DNA of 33,581 nt from Richelia intracellularis. Lineage in GTDB: Bacteria > Cyanobacteriota > Cyanobacteriia > Cyanobacteriales > Nostocaceae. Positions 24,899-33,555 of this stretch are shown here, in pieces; within the stretch, counting starts at the first letter, position 1, and every line of letters begins with the position of its first letter. A program made the position numbers and the translations under genes. The notes below the pieces were generated by a model, which saw nothing but the letters and a program-made list of their open reading frames with translations, did no database searches and was not told the DNA's origin. Where the stretch lies: contig CBZS010000374.1 in the NCBI GenBank assembly GCA_000613065.1, positions 1 to 33,581 on the forward strand, read 5' to 3'.

Positions 24899-25221
24899 AC
24901 ACTAATTCTCCTTGAGTTTTATATGTGTCTGGTAGCGTTGGATTATGGTTCGGGTAAAACCCAACCTTTACCAGTCACCCTTACAGGTTTGGCTGTTTCT
25001 ACTAGTAGTGAAACTTATCAAACAGTTACCTAATCTTTCTGGGCAACACTTCATTTGCTTTTTGGATAAAATTCCATCTACAACTGTGTTAACCTAAGTT
25101 CAGTACAACGAAGGCTCTATTGATCTAGTACTCAAAAATACGGTACTTTCTAACCACGTTGTGATTGCTTGATTACAAACCGTTACGAATATATCATAGT
25201 CATAACGATTTTGATTAGTGC
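24899..25221. other. Intergenic region between divergent genes
   Basis: Promoter space for the peroxiredoxin and debranching genes. A plus-strand stretch at about 24932-25031 reads VALDYGSGKTQPLPVTLTGL and then AVSTSSETYQTVT before a stop. It looks protein-like and may be the tail of a lost gene, but there is no start and I do not recognise it. Confidence 0.35.
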
Positions 25222-27252
25222 ATGGCAAATTTAGATATTAGAGAATCGTTGTTAACTAATGGGTTAGGTAGTTTTGCCAGTGGTACAGTCTCGGATATTC
25301 GTACTCGCATTTATCATGGATGGCTATTTACTGCTACTAATCCACCCACAGAACGTAAGTTATTACTTACCCATTTAGAGGCTAGCTTAGAAATTTCCGG
25401 TGGGGTACTGGCATTAGGAACAAATTTTTCGGTTGATGGGCAGATTAAACCACTAGGCTACAAATTCCTGCGGCATTTTGAGGTAAGCCCAATGCCTAAA
25501 TGGGTCTGGAGTGGGGAAAATTGGGAAGTAAGTAGGTATTTATTTATGCCCAACAGCACAGTTCTTACGTTTCGGGTATTCATTGATCATGCATATAAAG
25601 GTATAAATGATGCCATCTTAAAACTAAGACCATTGATTGCTGATCGCAATTTTCACCATCAGCAGCAGGGGAATCCCCTGTTGCAATTGTCCCCGTTGTT
25701 AGAGTTAAAACAAGTTTGTCTGCAAGCTATCATCCAAAAAGAATGGGTCGGTACTCCTTGGTATTTACGTTGGAGTCATGGGAAATATCAGCCTGATGGA
25801 ATGTGGTACTGGAATTATGGTTTAACAGAGGAGACACAACGGGGTTTACAAGATAGTGAAGACTTGTATAATCCTGGTTATTTAAGTATTTATTTGCAAC
25901 CAAATGATAAAGTGTTTTTATAAGCGAGAATAGGATTGCCTGTATCATCTCTGAGTTCCCCAACTATTGATAGTTTTACAATTGCAAGGGAGCAAGAAAA
26001 AGAACGACTGGCTCAGATTTTTGGATGGTGGAATGGGACAAGTTCAGAAAGGGAAAAAGATGAGCAAAAATTGTCAAGTTACACATCAAAAGCTGCCATT
26101 TGGCAGTCATTGTTGCGATCAAGCGATCGCTTTGTCGTTCACAGAAGTTCCATTGCTGGCCCCACAGTCATAGCTGGTTATCACTGGTTGAATTATTGGG
26201 GTCGAGACACCTTAATTGCTTTACCTGGATTAACCCTAGTTACTGAGATATTTGAGCTTGCTAAAGGCATTTTGCAGACCTTTGGTAGCTATTCCCGTAA
26301 TGGTTTGATTCCCAATGCATTCCCTGATGATGACAAACAACCTTTTTACAATAGTATTGATGCCGCCTTATGCTGGATTGAAACCCTGGGGTTATATTTA
26401 GAAGCAACGGAAGATTGGAGTTTTTTAGCAACACAATATCCAGTAGTAGAGCAAATATATAAAGCTTTTATAGTTGATACTCATTACAATATTCAGGTTG
26501 AGGCTATGGATAGCTTACTCAGTTGGGAGGCAAATGGTGTAGCCTTAAGCTGGATGGATGTGGTAATTCAAGGTACACCTGTCACTCCTAGATGTGGAAA
26601 ACCCGTAAAAATAAATGCTCTGTGGTATTCGGCTTTATGTTGGATTAGTCAGTGGTCACAAATCTTAAGTAATATGGGTTATGGTGAATCTGCCCGTTTG
26701 GCAAAACAAGCACAACGTTATGCTCAACAAGCGGAACAGGTAAAAACTTCTCTCCAAAAATTCTGGAATTCCGAGATTAATTACCTTTATGACAGCATTG
26801 GGTCGGACTTGAGCCGTAATGCTCAAGTCCGACCCAATGCTGTGTTAGCTCTTTCCCTACGTCATAGTGCTTTTACCGACTATCAAGGGGAAAAAGTACT
26901 TGCTGGAACTAAAGCCAGTTTACTTACTCCCTATGGTTTACGTAGCCTCCATCCCCGGGTTCCAGAATATATTGACACATATACAGGTAACGCCGAACAG
27001 CGCGATCGCGCTTACCATCAAGGTACGGTATGGTGTTGGTTATTGGGTGCTTTTATTCCTGCATGGCAGCGTTTTTACCTCCAGGAAGCTGTTCCCTTTG
27101 ACTGGAAAGCAATATTAGAACACTTCCTCAATGATGCCTGTATGGGTTCCCTTTCCGAGATTTTTGATACTAACCCACCCTATACAGCCAGAGGTGCGAT
27201 CGTTCAAGCTTGGTCTGTTGCAGAAGTGATGCGTCATTTTCCCCATGAATAA
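25222..27252 (+). pseudogene. Amylo-alpha-1,6-glucosidase (glycogen-debranching type) with one in-frame stop
   Basis: One frame of 676 codons interrupted only by TAA at codon 234 (25921-25923). The first part has LLTNGLGSFASGTVSDIRTR and IYHGWL, typical of the GDE N-terminal domain. The second has the catalytic-domain signatures HWLNYWGRDTLIALPGL (Trp326, Arg328, Asp329), SRNGLIPNAFPDD, NSIDAALCWIETLG, LSWMDV, VRPNAVLALSL and AYHQGTVWCWLLGAF. Family proteins are about 650-720 residues, so this is a full-length gene with a single nonsense change. Either it is newly dead or the halves are made separately; the second could start at the TTG at 25936, but no RBS is seen. A 23-bp perfect palindrome lies inside at 26792-26843. 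Confidence 0.88.
26792..26843. repeat. 23-bp perfect inverted repeat inside the debranching gene
   Basis: Arms 26792-26814 and 26821-26843 are exact reverse complements around the six-base loop CGTAAT. The reading frame stays open through both arms. The right arm encodes the conserved QVRPNAV block and the left arm a normally variable loop (DSIGSDLS). In mRNA it would form a very stable hairpin. Confidence 0.95.
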
Positions 27253-27312
27253 AGACATATAGTTCGTTTTTATACTTGATGGAGACTTGTAAAGCCATGA
27301 GTGTATCACTTC

Positions 27313-27570
27313 TCAGTTAGCTTGATAGCATTTTGTGACAGGATAAATAGCAAGACCATCCAGTTCTTCCGACTTGAGTTAACTGGTCTATTGTGTTAGC
27401 AGTAAGGCATCTTGGGGTTGAGCAAACCAGAGTTGTGCCACATTTGTTAGGGCATTATGCCAAATACCTTGTTCTGCACAAAGTGCTACTTGCTGTACAT
27501 AAGTAGCTTGTTTTTAAGTATATTTGTTAATTCTGGATTCATCTTAACCCGTTCTATCCATCCCTCAAGC
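27313..27570 (-). pseudogene. DUF928-type protein, C-terminal remnant
   Basis: Minus-strand pieces over shifting frames: LEGWIERVKMNPELTNILKN, a break, QVALCAEQGIWHNALTNVAQ, LWFAQPQDALLLT, then IDQLTQVG and EELDGLAIYPVTKCYQAN. The order (W..R...NP.L, AE.GIW.DAL..LA.L, P.DA, L..VGL..LA) matches the tail of DUF928 proteins, which are exported cyanobacterial proteins of unknown role. Stops and frameshifts leave no functional frame, and the N-terminal part is absent. Confidence 0.55.
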
Positions 27571-27664
27571 TATAACGACACTTCACTTGTTCATTGTTCT
27601 ACGCACAACCTGACACTTGGGGATGAGGGATCACATGACTGAATCAGTTTACATTTTCGGTTTC

Positions 27665-28567
27665 TCATTTCTTCCCTATTTCGTGTTTTATGTCCAATAT
27701 CCCCCGTTCCCCATCCAAAGCTACTTCTACCCCCACTGGTAAAGCTGCATTGGGAGCCTCATGACCAAAGGGGAAATTAGATACTATAGGAATCTGTAAA
27801 TATTCCAAGCGATCGCGCAGTACTTCTTCTACACTAAAACTAGGAATATTTGCTGGTGGTTCGCATTGACTAAAGCTACCTAAAGCTACGCCCCGCACTT
27901 GAGATAAAGCACCATTCATACGCCAAAAAGTAAGCATTCTATCTATGCGATAGGGAGCCTCCATCACATCCTCAAAGGCAAGAATTACCCCATCTAAATT
28001 AGGTTGATGAGATGTACCCAATAGATGACTAGCGACAGTCAAATTTGCTGGGAGCAAGGTTCCTGTTGCTACACTTCCACCCCAACCATCACCCTGCAAA
28101 GGTTTTAGGGAAGAACCTTCTACACAGTCAAACAATCTTTGTTGCGACCATTCCGGCTCGTCTGCAATAGTCGTTAATACGGGAGCATGAACGCTGACAT
28201 AACCAGCATGGTAAAGACTCCATAACAAAGCCGTGATATCGGAAAAACCAATCAACCATTTAGGATGTGTTGTTTGCCAATCCCAATTCTCCAATATTCG
28301 TATACTACCAAACCCCCCCCTAGCACAGAGAATCCCTTTACATTCTGGATCTTGCCAAGCTGCAGCTAAGTCTTGACGGCGTTTCTCATCATCTCCTGCT
28401 AAATATCCCCACTTGTCATCTATATCAGCAATTATTTCTACCTTATAACCACGCGAACGCCAAATTTCCATACCACGTTTAAATGCTGTTAATTCTCGCA
28501 AACAGCCACTAGGAGCAATAACTCGGAGTAGGTCACCTGGTTTTAAAGGAGGGGGAGTAATTATCAT
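27665..28567 (-). CDS. S66-family LD-carboxypeptidase
   Basis: 300 residues. The Ser-Glu-His set of the S66 family is visible: nucleophile Ser109 in LIGFSDITALL, Glu199 in LAFEDV and His269 in FPFGHE. RGGFGSIRIL is the usual preceding loop. LdcA-type enzymes remove the terminal D-Ala from muropeptide tetrapeptides in the cytoplasm during wall recycling. MccF-type members instead cleave microcin C-like compounds. Family alone does not decide between them. It lies 50 bases downstream of the acyltransferase on the same strand, so the two may be co-transcribed. Confidence 0.9.
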   Translation of the reverse strand: MIITPPPLKPGDLLRVIAPSGCLRELTAFKRGMEIWRSRGYKVEIIADIDDKWGYLAGDDEKRRQDLAAAWQDPECKGILCARGGFGSIRILENWDWQTTHPKWLIGFSDITALLWSLYHAGYVSVHAPVLTTIADEPEWSQQRLFDCVEGSSLKPLQGDGWGGSVATGTLLPANLTVASHLLGTSHQPNLDGVILAFEDVMEAPYRIDRMLTFWRMNGALSQVRGVALGSFSQCEPPANIPSFSVEEVLRDRLEYLQIPIVSNFPFGHEAPNAALPVGVEVALDGERGILDIKHEIGKK

Positions 28568-28617
28568 GAATGATTGAACTAAAAAGTTAAAAAGGCAAAA
28601 GAAAATTGTCCTAAATT

Positions 28618-29496
28618 TTACTTTAAAAAAGGAAGATGTATGCGCGTTTTTGCTACCCTTGCCAAAGCATCTAACTCTAATTGCATTTGTGTTCGCACTA
28701 ACTCATAGCATTGAGCTACATAATTGCGATCACAAGCTGCTTCTCGACCATAGCGTTCAAATACTATTGGTGGACATACCCTAGTGTGCATGGGTACTGG
28801 TAAAGGAATATGGGGTAATGGTCCTAATCCTAATCCCCAGGGCAAACCCAGGTAAATTGGGAATACAATCGGGTCTAGTCCCAAAAACCAAGGCATTCCC
28901 CGTTCGTGGAGTTGACTCACTAATTCATAAGCATCCGTAATCACATACAATGTATCGTGTGCACCAAAGGAAATCATAGGAACAATAGGCACCTTTTCCC
29001 GCAGTGCTAACTTAATAAAACCCTTACGATCGGCAAAGTAGACTTTACCACGTAGATGGTGAGGTCTAAATACATCTTGCGCTCCCCCAGGATATACCAA
29101 TACACTGGATCCCGACCGTAAGACAGTGTAAGCCATTTTAGGGTGAGCAACAACCGCTCCGGTTTTGGCAATGATTTTTGCTAAACTGGGGAATACCTTC
29201 CAAATAATCGGATGCATTAATCCATATACAGGTTGTTCTGTACCAAATCTGCGAAACCAGTCGTACATCATCATTGGCATATCTGGAGCAGCTAATCCCC
29301 CATTATGGGAGCCAACCATCAACACTTTTTGGTTTTTCGGGATATGATGCCATCCACTAGTTTGCACGTGAAAATAGTTGTTGTACAGCCACTCCCAAAC
29401 TGGCATAAGGGATTTAATAAATTCAGGATCTCGTAAATCTAACGTCCATCCCAGTTTATTGTGCTGTTGGTATATTTGTATGACGGATTTTGACAT
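28618..29496 (-). CDS. Lysophospholipid/diacylglycerol acyltransferase-family protein
   Basis: 292 residues. The acceptor motif is VGSHNGGLAAPDMPMMMYDW (His64, Asp72), an expanded form of HX4D. The second block is VLVYPGGAQDVFRP, and KGFIKLALREKVPIVPMISF gives the third. This set is typical of the PlsC/DGAT-like group that transfers acyl chains from acyl-ACP or acyl-CoA to lipid alcohols, acting at the membrane surface. The exact acceptor cannot be read from sequence. A related but dead acyltransferase gene lies at 15480-18519. This copy may carry the remaining activity of that kind here, although the two are not close paralogues. Confidence 0.85.
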   Translation of the reverse strand: MSKSVIQIYQQHNKLGWTLDLRDPEFIKSLMPVWEWLYNNYFHVQTSGWHHIPKNQKVLMVGSHNGGLAAPDMPMMMYDWFRRFGTEQPVYGLMHPIIWKVFPSLAKIIAKTGAVVAHPKMAYTVLRSGSSVLVYPGGAQDVFRPHHLRGKVYFADRKGFIKLALREKVPIVPMISFGAHDTLYVITDAYELVSQLHERGMPWFLGLDPIVFPIYLGLPWGLGLGPLPHIPLPVPMHTRVCPPIVFERYGREAACDRNYVAQCYELVRTQMQLELDALARVAKTRIHLPFLK

Positions 29497-29549
29497 GATA
29501 TTTAGTAATTCGTATATCAGTTATCAGTATCCACCCTAATTAGCAATAA

Positions 29550-29837
29550 TCACAAAATCTGATTGTCAAGATAATCAAAGGTTCGTATGGCTAGAGCTAC
29601 CATAATAAAAATTGGGTTAACCGTTCCAGAACCAACAAAAGTACTGCCACCAGCAACAAATAGATTGGAGATGCCTACTTTCGCATATTGGTCTACTACG
29701 CTGTTTTTGATATCGCTACCTATACGACAAGTTCCATGGTGATAGGCAGTAGATGAAAATTCTTGAAAATCGAAGAACTTGGTTTATTCTGCTCCAGTTG
29801 CAGCAGCAATCCTTTGAAACAAATGATTAAGATGCTA
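29550..29837 (-). pseudogene. GMC oxidoreductase, C-terminal remnant
   Basis: Minus-strand reading FQRIAAATGAE-stop-TKFFDF, then STAYHHGTCRIGSDIKNSVV, DQYAKVGISNLFVAGGSTFV and GSGTVNPIFIMVALAIRTFD ends YLDNQIL before a TGA. The HHGTCRIG and NLFVAGGS...NP blocks are the C-terminal FAD-binding and active-site region of GMC-family alcohol/sugar oxidoreductases. The gene is cut upstream by ISKra4 at 29838 and has an internal stop. Confidence 0.85.
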
Positions 29838-30704
29838 CTCTTTTAGTAAAACGGAGAGTGGAACTTAGACAGGTATTGGAAGAGGTGGAGGGGTCGTAGA
29901 ACAACGAGCTTTGAGAACTTGCTTCATTAAAGCAATACCACTAGAGTACAAAGCCAGGTGATTGGGTTTATGTTCTTGTTGTACATGAAACTGCCAATAC
30001 TCATCCCAATCGCCACTGATGTATAAAGAACCCAGGGGGAAAACAGCCTCAGCACCCCTCATGGTCCATCTAGCCCCAGTGATATCCATCCTGTCTGTCT
30101 TTAATCAGGTGGCGACAAGGACCCTCAATCACCCCCGTGGCGATGAAGAATCCAGGTTTTCAGTAATCGTCATATTTGAGGTATTTGGCATTGTTAAGTA
30201 AATATCTAGCACAGGTATCCATCGTTTTACGTTCTTGGGGGATCAGTTTGGGTAAAGTCCCACTCTGGCGCATGCCTGGGCCAACTGAACTTGATTTACC
30301 TTCAAGCATAAGCTGTAAACGTTTGCTCTCCCAAACTTCTGCCTGTGTTGAAGTCTGATAATAAAACACAAATGCAGCTTTCCACAAATACTCAATCACA
30401 TGGATAATATCCCTGTCTTAGTCCATGAGAATATTGCTGTGCTGATAGATTAAACTCCCCATCCAAAGGAAATAGGGTATTTATCTTTCTTCCTCCATAA
30501 CCGATTCTATTGGCGATTACTGTGCCAAATAATGTGGTCAATTTCCGCCAAAATTTTTTCTTGTATGTTCTGTTTACTAACTCTGTGCCTGCACACTCTC
30601 CCTCTATTTCATCTTGACTACGTTTATCAAAATATCTTTCTTTGTAACAACCTTTTCAATAGTTTGTATCCATTCTCAAGTCACTTACTTTCTATCTGGG
30701 AGTG
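29838..30704 (-). mobile_element. ISKra4-family element remnant, internally deleted
   Basis: Minus strand. GECAGTELVNRTYKKKFWRK, LTTLFGTVIANRIGYGGRK and FPLDGEFNLSAQQYSHGLRQ come first. A deletion joint leads to HVIEYLWKAAFVFYYQTSTQ, AEVWESKRLQLMLEGKSSSV, GTLPKLIPQERKTMDTCARY, LLNNAKYLKYDDY, ATGVIEGPCRHLIKDRQDG, MDITGARWTMRGAEAVFPLG and SLYISGDWDEYWQFHVQQEH, ending TTPPPLPIPV at 29865. It shares its 3' end with the copy at 15792-16256. Stops and the deletion make it inactive. It is inserted in the GMC oxidoreductase gene. Confidence 0.85.
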
Positions 30705-30739
30705 TTCAGCAACGCCAAAAATAAAATGCGCTTACCCTG
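30705..30739. repeat. MITE tip next to a lone ISAs1 terminal repeat
   Basis: TTCAGCAACGCC (30705-30716) is the MITE end. AAAATGCGCTTACCCTG (ending 30739) is the ISAs1 terminal repeat seen at 10946, 14078 and 24087. No internal sequence of either element remains, so this is a scar. Confidence 0.65.
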
Positions 30740-30875
30740 CTATTATGCCAAGGACAAATATGACTAAAATATCCCATTTATGTTGGCTAATTTGTTGAAG
30801 GATTTGAGTCGATAAATCTGGATAAGCCTGACGAGTTTCTACTCCTTTTTCAACTCTAGCTATATAAGAGTTCAT
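30732..30875 (-). pseudogene. Truncated unknown ORF ending in an ISAs1 terminal repeat
   Basis: From the ATG at 30875 it reads MNSYIARVEKGVETRQAYPD, LSTQILQQISQHKWDILVIF and VLGIIAG. The TAA is supplied by the ISAs1 end (GGGTAAGCGC). A GTG about ten codons upstream would add VSRLVSFAISY. The C-terminal hydrophobic run looks like the start of a membrane helix cut off by the element. I do not recognise the family. Confidence 0.4.
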
Positions 30876-31395
30876 GTATGAGATTGCAAAAGATACTAAT
30901 CTTGACACAAATTATTTGTGATTTTTAATCATTGTTTGGATATAAAAGCCTAATTATTATGGCTAATAAAATAGTGGTCACCACACTTGATACTTTTTTC
31001 CCAAATGCTATGTAAAAAATTGCACTTACCATTCAAATGAGACCTGTCCCTTGAGATATAGAAACTTTTCCGCATAGCAAAAATACCCTAATAATAGTTG
31101 TTGGTAAAATTGTGCTCACAATTATTAAAGGGTCGGTAAAAGTAAATTTAGTATTCCTAAAACTACAATATAAAATATCGTATTAATCCTATAGTCCGCA
31201 ATACATCCTAACAAATAATCAAGTAATAATTGTTGAGCATAACCCAATGATAATAAGGGTTTAAACATAGTATTTTAACTTATCTTAGTTAAAATCAGTA
31301 ATGCTAATAGAAGCAAAATAATCATATTTGCAAATATGATTATTTTATACCCGAATAAGTTAATGAATACTATTTTTGTATCGATAAACAGCAAC
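30876..31395. other. Decayed region with a short hydrophobic frame
   Basis: A minus-strand frame from 31268 to 31125 reads MFKPLLSLGYAQQLLLDYLL and continues as a hydrophobic stretch to LLLPTL. It could be the 5' part of the same lost gene as 30732-30875, but I cannot link them. A 32-bp palindrome lies upstream at 31315-31346. Otherwise it is AT-rich. Confidence 0.35.
31315..31346. repeat. Perfect 32-bp palindrome without loop
   Basis: AAAATAATCATATTTG is followed at once by its exact reverse complement CAAATATGATTATTTT. It could be a dimeric regulator site or a cruciform. It lies 47 bases upstream of the short minus-strand frame starting at 31268. Confidence 0.9.
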
Positions 31396-31860
31396 GCCTA
31401 AAATTCCACAGTTCGGATTGCCGAGGATATTTTTTTTGCAACCATTGACCTGGTATTATTTTCCACCACCGGGGTGAATGAGGTCATGTTGCTACTTGAA
31501 TACAATGACATCCACAAATTTTTTCACCCATAAAATCTGTATGGAAACGATCTCCAATGACTAGCACTCTGCCAGGAGATAAATTCATAAAATTCATTGC
31601 TTTGCGAAAAGATCGCGGAAATGCTTTTTTGCATGAGTTATGGTTCGTATATTCGCACGTTTAGACCAATATCTAACTAGGTAATGACGTTTACCGTTAG
31701 AGAGAATAAAAAAACTTAAACCTGCTAATTTAGCTTGTTTAATACAATTTTCAGCTTGTGGACATAGATAAATATCATCTTCTGAGACTATGGTGTTGTC
31801 TAAATCGAGAATTACTCCTCTAATTCCCAACTGCATTCACTGGGTAATATCAACATTTGC
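31396..31860 (-). pseudogene. YqeG-type HAD phosphatase, frameshifted
   Basis: The minus-strand frame DITQ-stop-MQLGIRGVILDLDNTIVS carries the HAD motif I (DLDNT). SFFILSNGKRHYLVRYWSKR is motif II (SNGK). Near 31615 the frame shifts to FRKAMNFMNLSPGRVLVIGD, which supplies motif III (GDRFHTD), then KICGCHCIQVAT-stop-PHSP. Members of the YqeG/HAD-IIIA family are about 170 residues and complete here but for two stops and one frameshift. The 3' end fades into NFRRC, which resembles a MITE tip (CAGCAACGCC at 31389-31398). Confidence 0.8.
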
Positions 31861-31987
31861 GATCGCAGAAGCTCTTTTTGACAACCTGTAAGAGCGTAAG
31901 GATATTGATTTTTTTCTCCCCGCAAAGGAGTTAAATATTTTGCCCAGACTATTTATAGGATTTATCATTAATACATTTCCTGGAAAC

Positions 31988-32490
31988 TTATTGGACGAAC
32001 CCTACTTGCTGTCCATACAGGATTAAGAAGCATGTCAATACCTAGTAACAAACATTCAGTAAAATCGGTACATCCTTCAAAACGACTTCCTCTGCTCTTT
32101 CACTGCGTCCTCCTCCTTCCATGCCAATATCGGTGTAACGAGGAGAGGAATCTGTTCCGGATCTCTGAGGAGTTGATAGCGGAAAATTCCATATAGAAGA
32201 AAGGGTAAAGTCAGTAACATCCAAGAGCTAGAAGCGCCACCAACTATTGGTCCTGAACTCCATAGAGTGTAGCTAACGACACAACCTGTAGTAACACAAT
32301 ATTCTCCATACGGTGAAGTAGGGGCAAAGAATAACGTTGGAGATCCTTGCGCGGTTTACTACCTTTGATTTGTGACAGTCGTAGTTTAGCTTTGCGTTTT
32401 TCAATTGCTAAGAACAGTGCCAGCAACGCCCAGATTTTTTGTCCACTGCCTGGGACTTAGGGCAGTTATATAAGGAAAGGGCAATTGTAA
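31988..32490 (-). pseudogene. UbiA-family prenyltransferase (decaprenyl-phosphate phosphoribosyltransferase-like), deleted and frameshifted
   Basis: Minus-strand order: LSPRQWTKNL (the N-terminal RP-QWTKN block), an abrupt join to ALFLAIEKRKAKLRL, then RKDLQRYSLPLLHRMENIVL, a frameshift, WSSGPIVGGASSSWMLLTLP, YGIFRYQLLRDPEQIP, GGGRSERAEEVVLKDVPILL and a tail to a TAA at 31988. This is the C-terminal half of the UbiA proteins that attach phosphoribose to polyprenyl phosphate. The central catalytic aspartate-rich region is missing between the first two blocks. It is followed directly by the YqeG-type pseudogene on the same strand, which may have been a former operon. Confidence 0.75.
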
Positions 32491-33022
32491 AGCCTTAGTT
32501 TTGATGCTACTTTTAGAAATTTTTGTAGTACGTAAAATTGATCGCAAGCTGATTTTGTATCCTCATTGGCTACTAATTGATAAGTATATTTATTGACGAC
32601 AGCTATAAGCTGAACATCTAATATCACATACGTAAAATAACGGCACAGTATAAACTTGCCGAATTAAGGTTTTTCTTAAATCGCCACTGAAGAGTATATG
32701 CGTTAAATTACTTCGAAACAATGTGGCTTCCGGTTAAATCAGACTTGCACCAGACTTATACAATTATCTATCATGTATATTATGTCATAATTTACACCTA
32801 GTACTAAGTCTATAACAGATATACTTTTCACTGATATTTATATTTATTCTACCATAGAAAAAACGTCTTTAAAATATCTTGAATATTATTCCCAGTATAT
32901 TTATTACAGCTTTACTTTCTCTTAATATTCACTTATTCTGTCTGCAGGGAAAAATTGCGCATTAAACCAATTCAATGCTAATGAAGAAGGATAGAATTTT
33001 GAAGCACTGATAATCAAGAGAC
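32491..33022. other. AT-rich intergenic region, nothing recognised
   Basis: No reading frame with family resemblance is seen on either strand. It may contain the lost 5' end of the UbiA-like gene. Confidence 0.4.
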
Positions 33023-33553
33023 TTAATTAGTCACTTTTTCAGTTTGATTTTTATCTGCTGGTATTATGTAAATTAATCCGGAGACTATGGTGAGGGCCGC
33101 TGACATCCAGAAAGCTATCAGGGTAATCGTTTTCCAATATATAGGTAGCGGGGCAATTAAAATAGCGGTCGCAATAATTTGACTAACAGTTTTAAGTTTG
33201 CCCCAAATATTTGCTCCAGTGATGGTAGTTTGCTTTACACGCCAACCAGCAATGGCTAGTTCTCGCGCCAAAATGATGAATACTCCCCAAGCCGGAATTT
33301 CTCCCAATTCGACTAATGCTAGCAGAGGAGCTAAAACTAGTAATTTATCCACCAAAGGATCGAGGAATTTACCTAAATCGCTAATTTGGTTGAGTTTTCG
33401 GGCTAAATAGCCATCTAACCAGTCAGTACCAGCCGCAATCAGAAAAATCACCAGACAAATCCATCTTGTTTGTGCAGTAGGGTTATGTAAACCATAGAGA
33501 ATAAATGGCAACCCCAACAATCGAGAAAAAGTAATCCAGTTAGGTATAGTCAT
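33023..33553 (-). CDS. pgsA: CDP-diacylglycerol-glycerol-3-phosphate 3-phosphatidyltransferase
   Basis: 176 residues, complete. It makes phosphatidylglycerol-phosphate, the committed step to phosphatidylglycerol, which cyanobacteria need for photosystem II. It is an inner-membrane protein with four to five hydrophobic helices. The CDP-alcohol phosphotransferase motif is complete: Asp44-WL-Asp47-Gly-YL-Ala-Arg, eight residues, Gly, three residues, Asp65, three residues, Asp69 (TDWLDGYLARKLNQISDLG, then KFLDPLVDK). The N-terminus MTIPNWITFSRLLGLP is typical. A heptamer tandem repeat starts three bases upstream of the ATG, so the promoter lies in or beyond it. Confidence 0.95.
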   Translation of the reverse strand: MTIPNWITFSRLLGLPFILYGLHNPTAQTRWICLVIFLIAAGTDWLDGYLARKLNQISDLGKFLDPLVDKLLVLAPLLALVELGEIPAWGVFIILARELAIAGWRVKQTTITGANIWGKLKTVSQIIATAILIAPLPIYWKTITLIAFWMSAALTIVSGLIYIIPADKNQTEKVTN

Positions 33554-33555
33554 TC

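Noticed and set aside
24932-25031. Protein-like frame on the plus strand (GSGKTQPLPVTLTGL)
   Set aside because: No start codon, no recognised family, and it overlaps promoter space. It is kept only as a possible gene scar.
32420-32430. Apparent MITE tip (CCAGCAACGCC)
   Set aside because: In the UbiA-like pseudogene these bases read as the natural ALLALFLAI coding sequence, so the match is probably coincidental.
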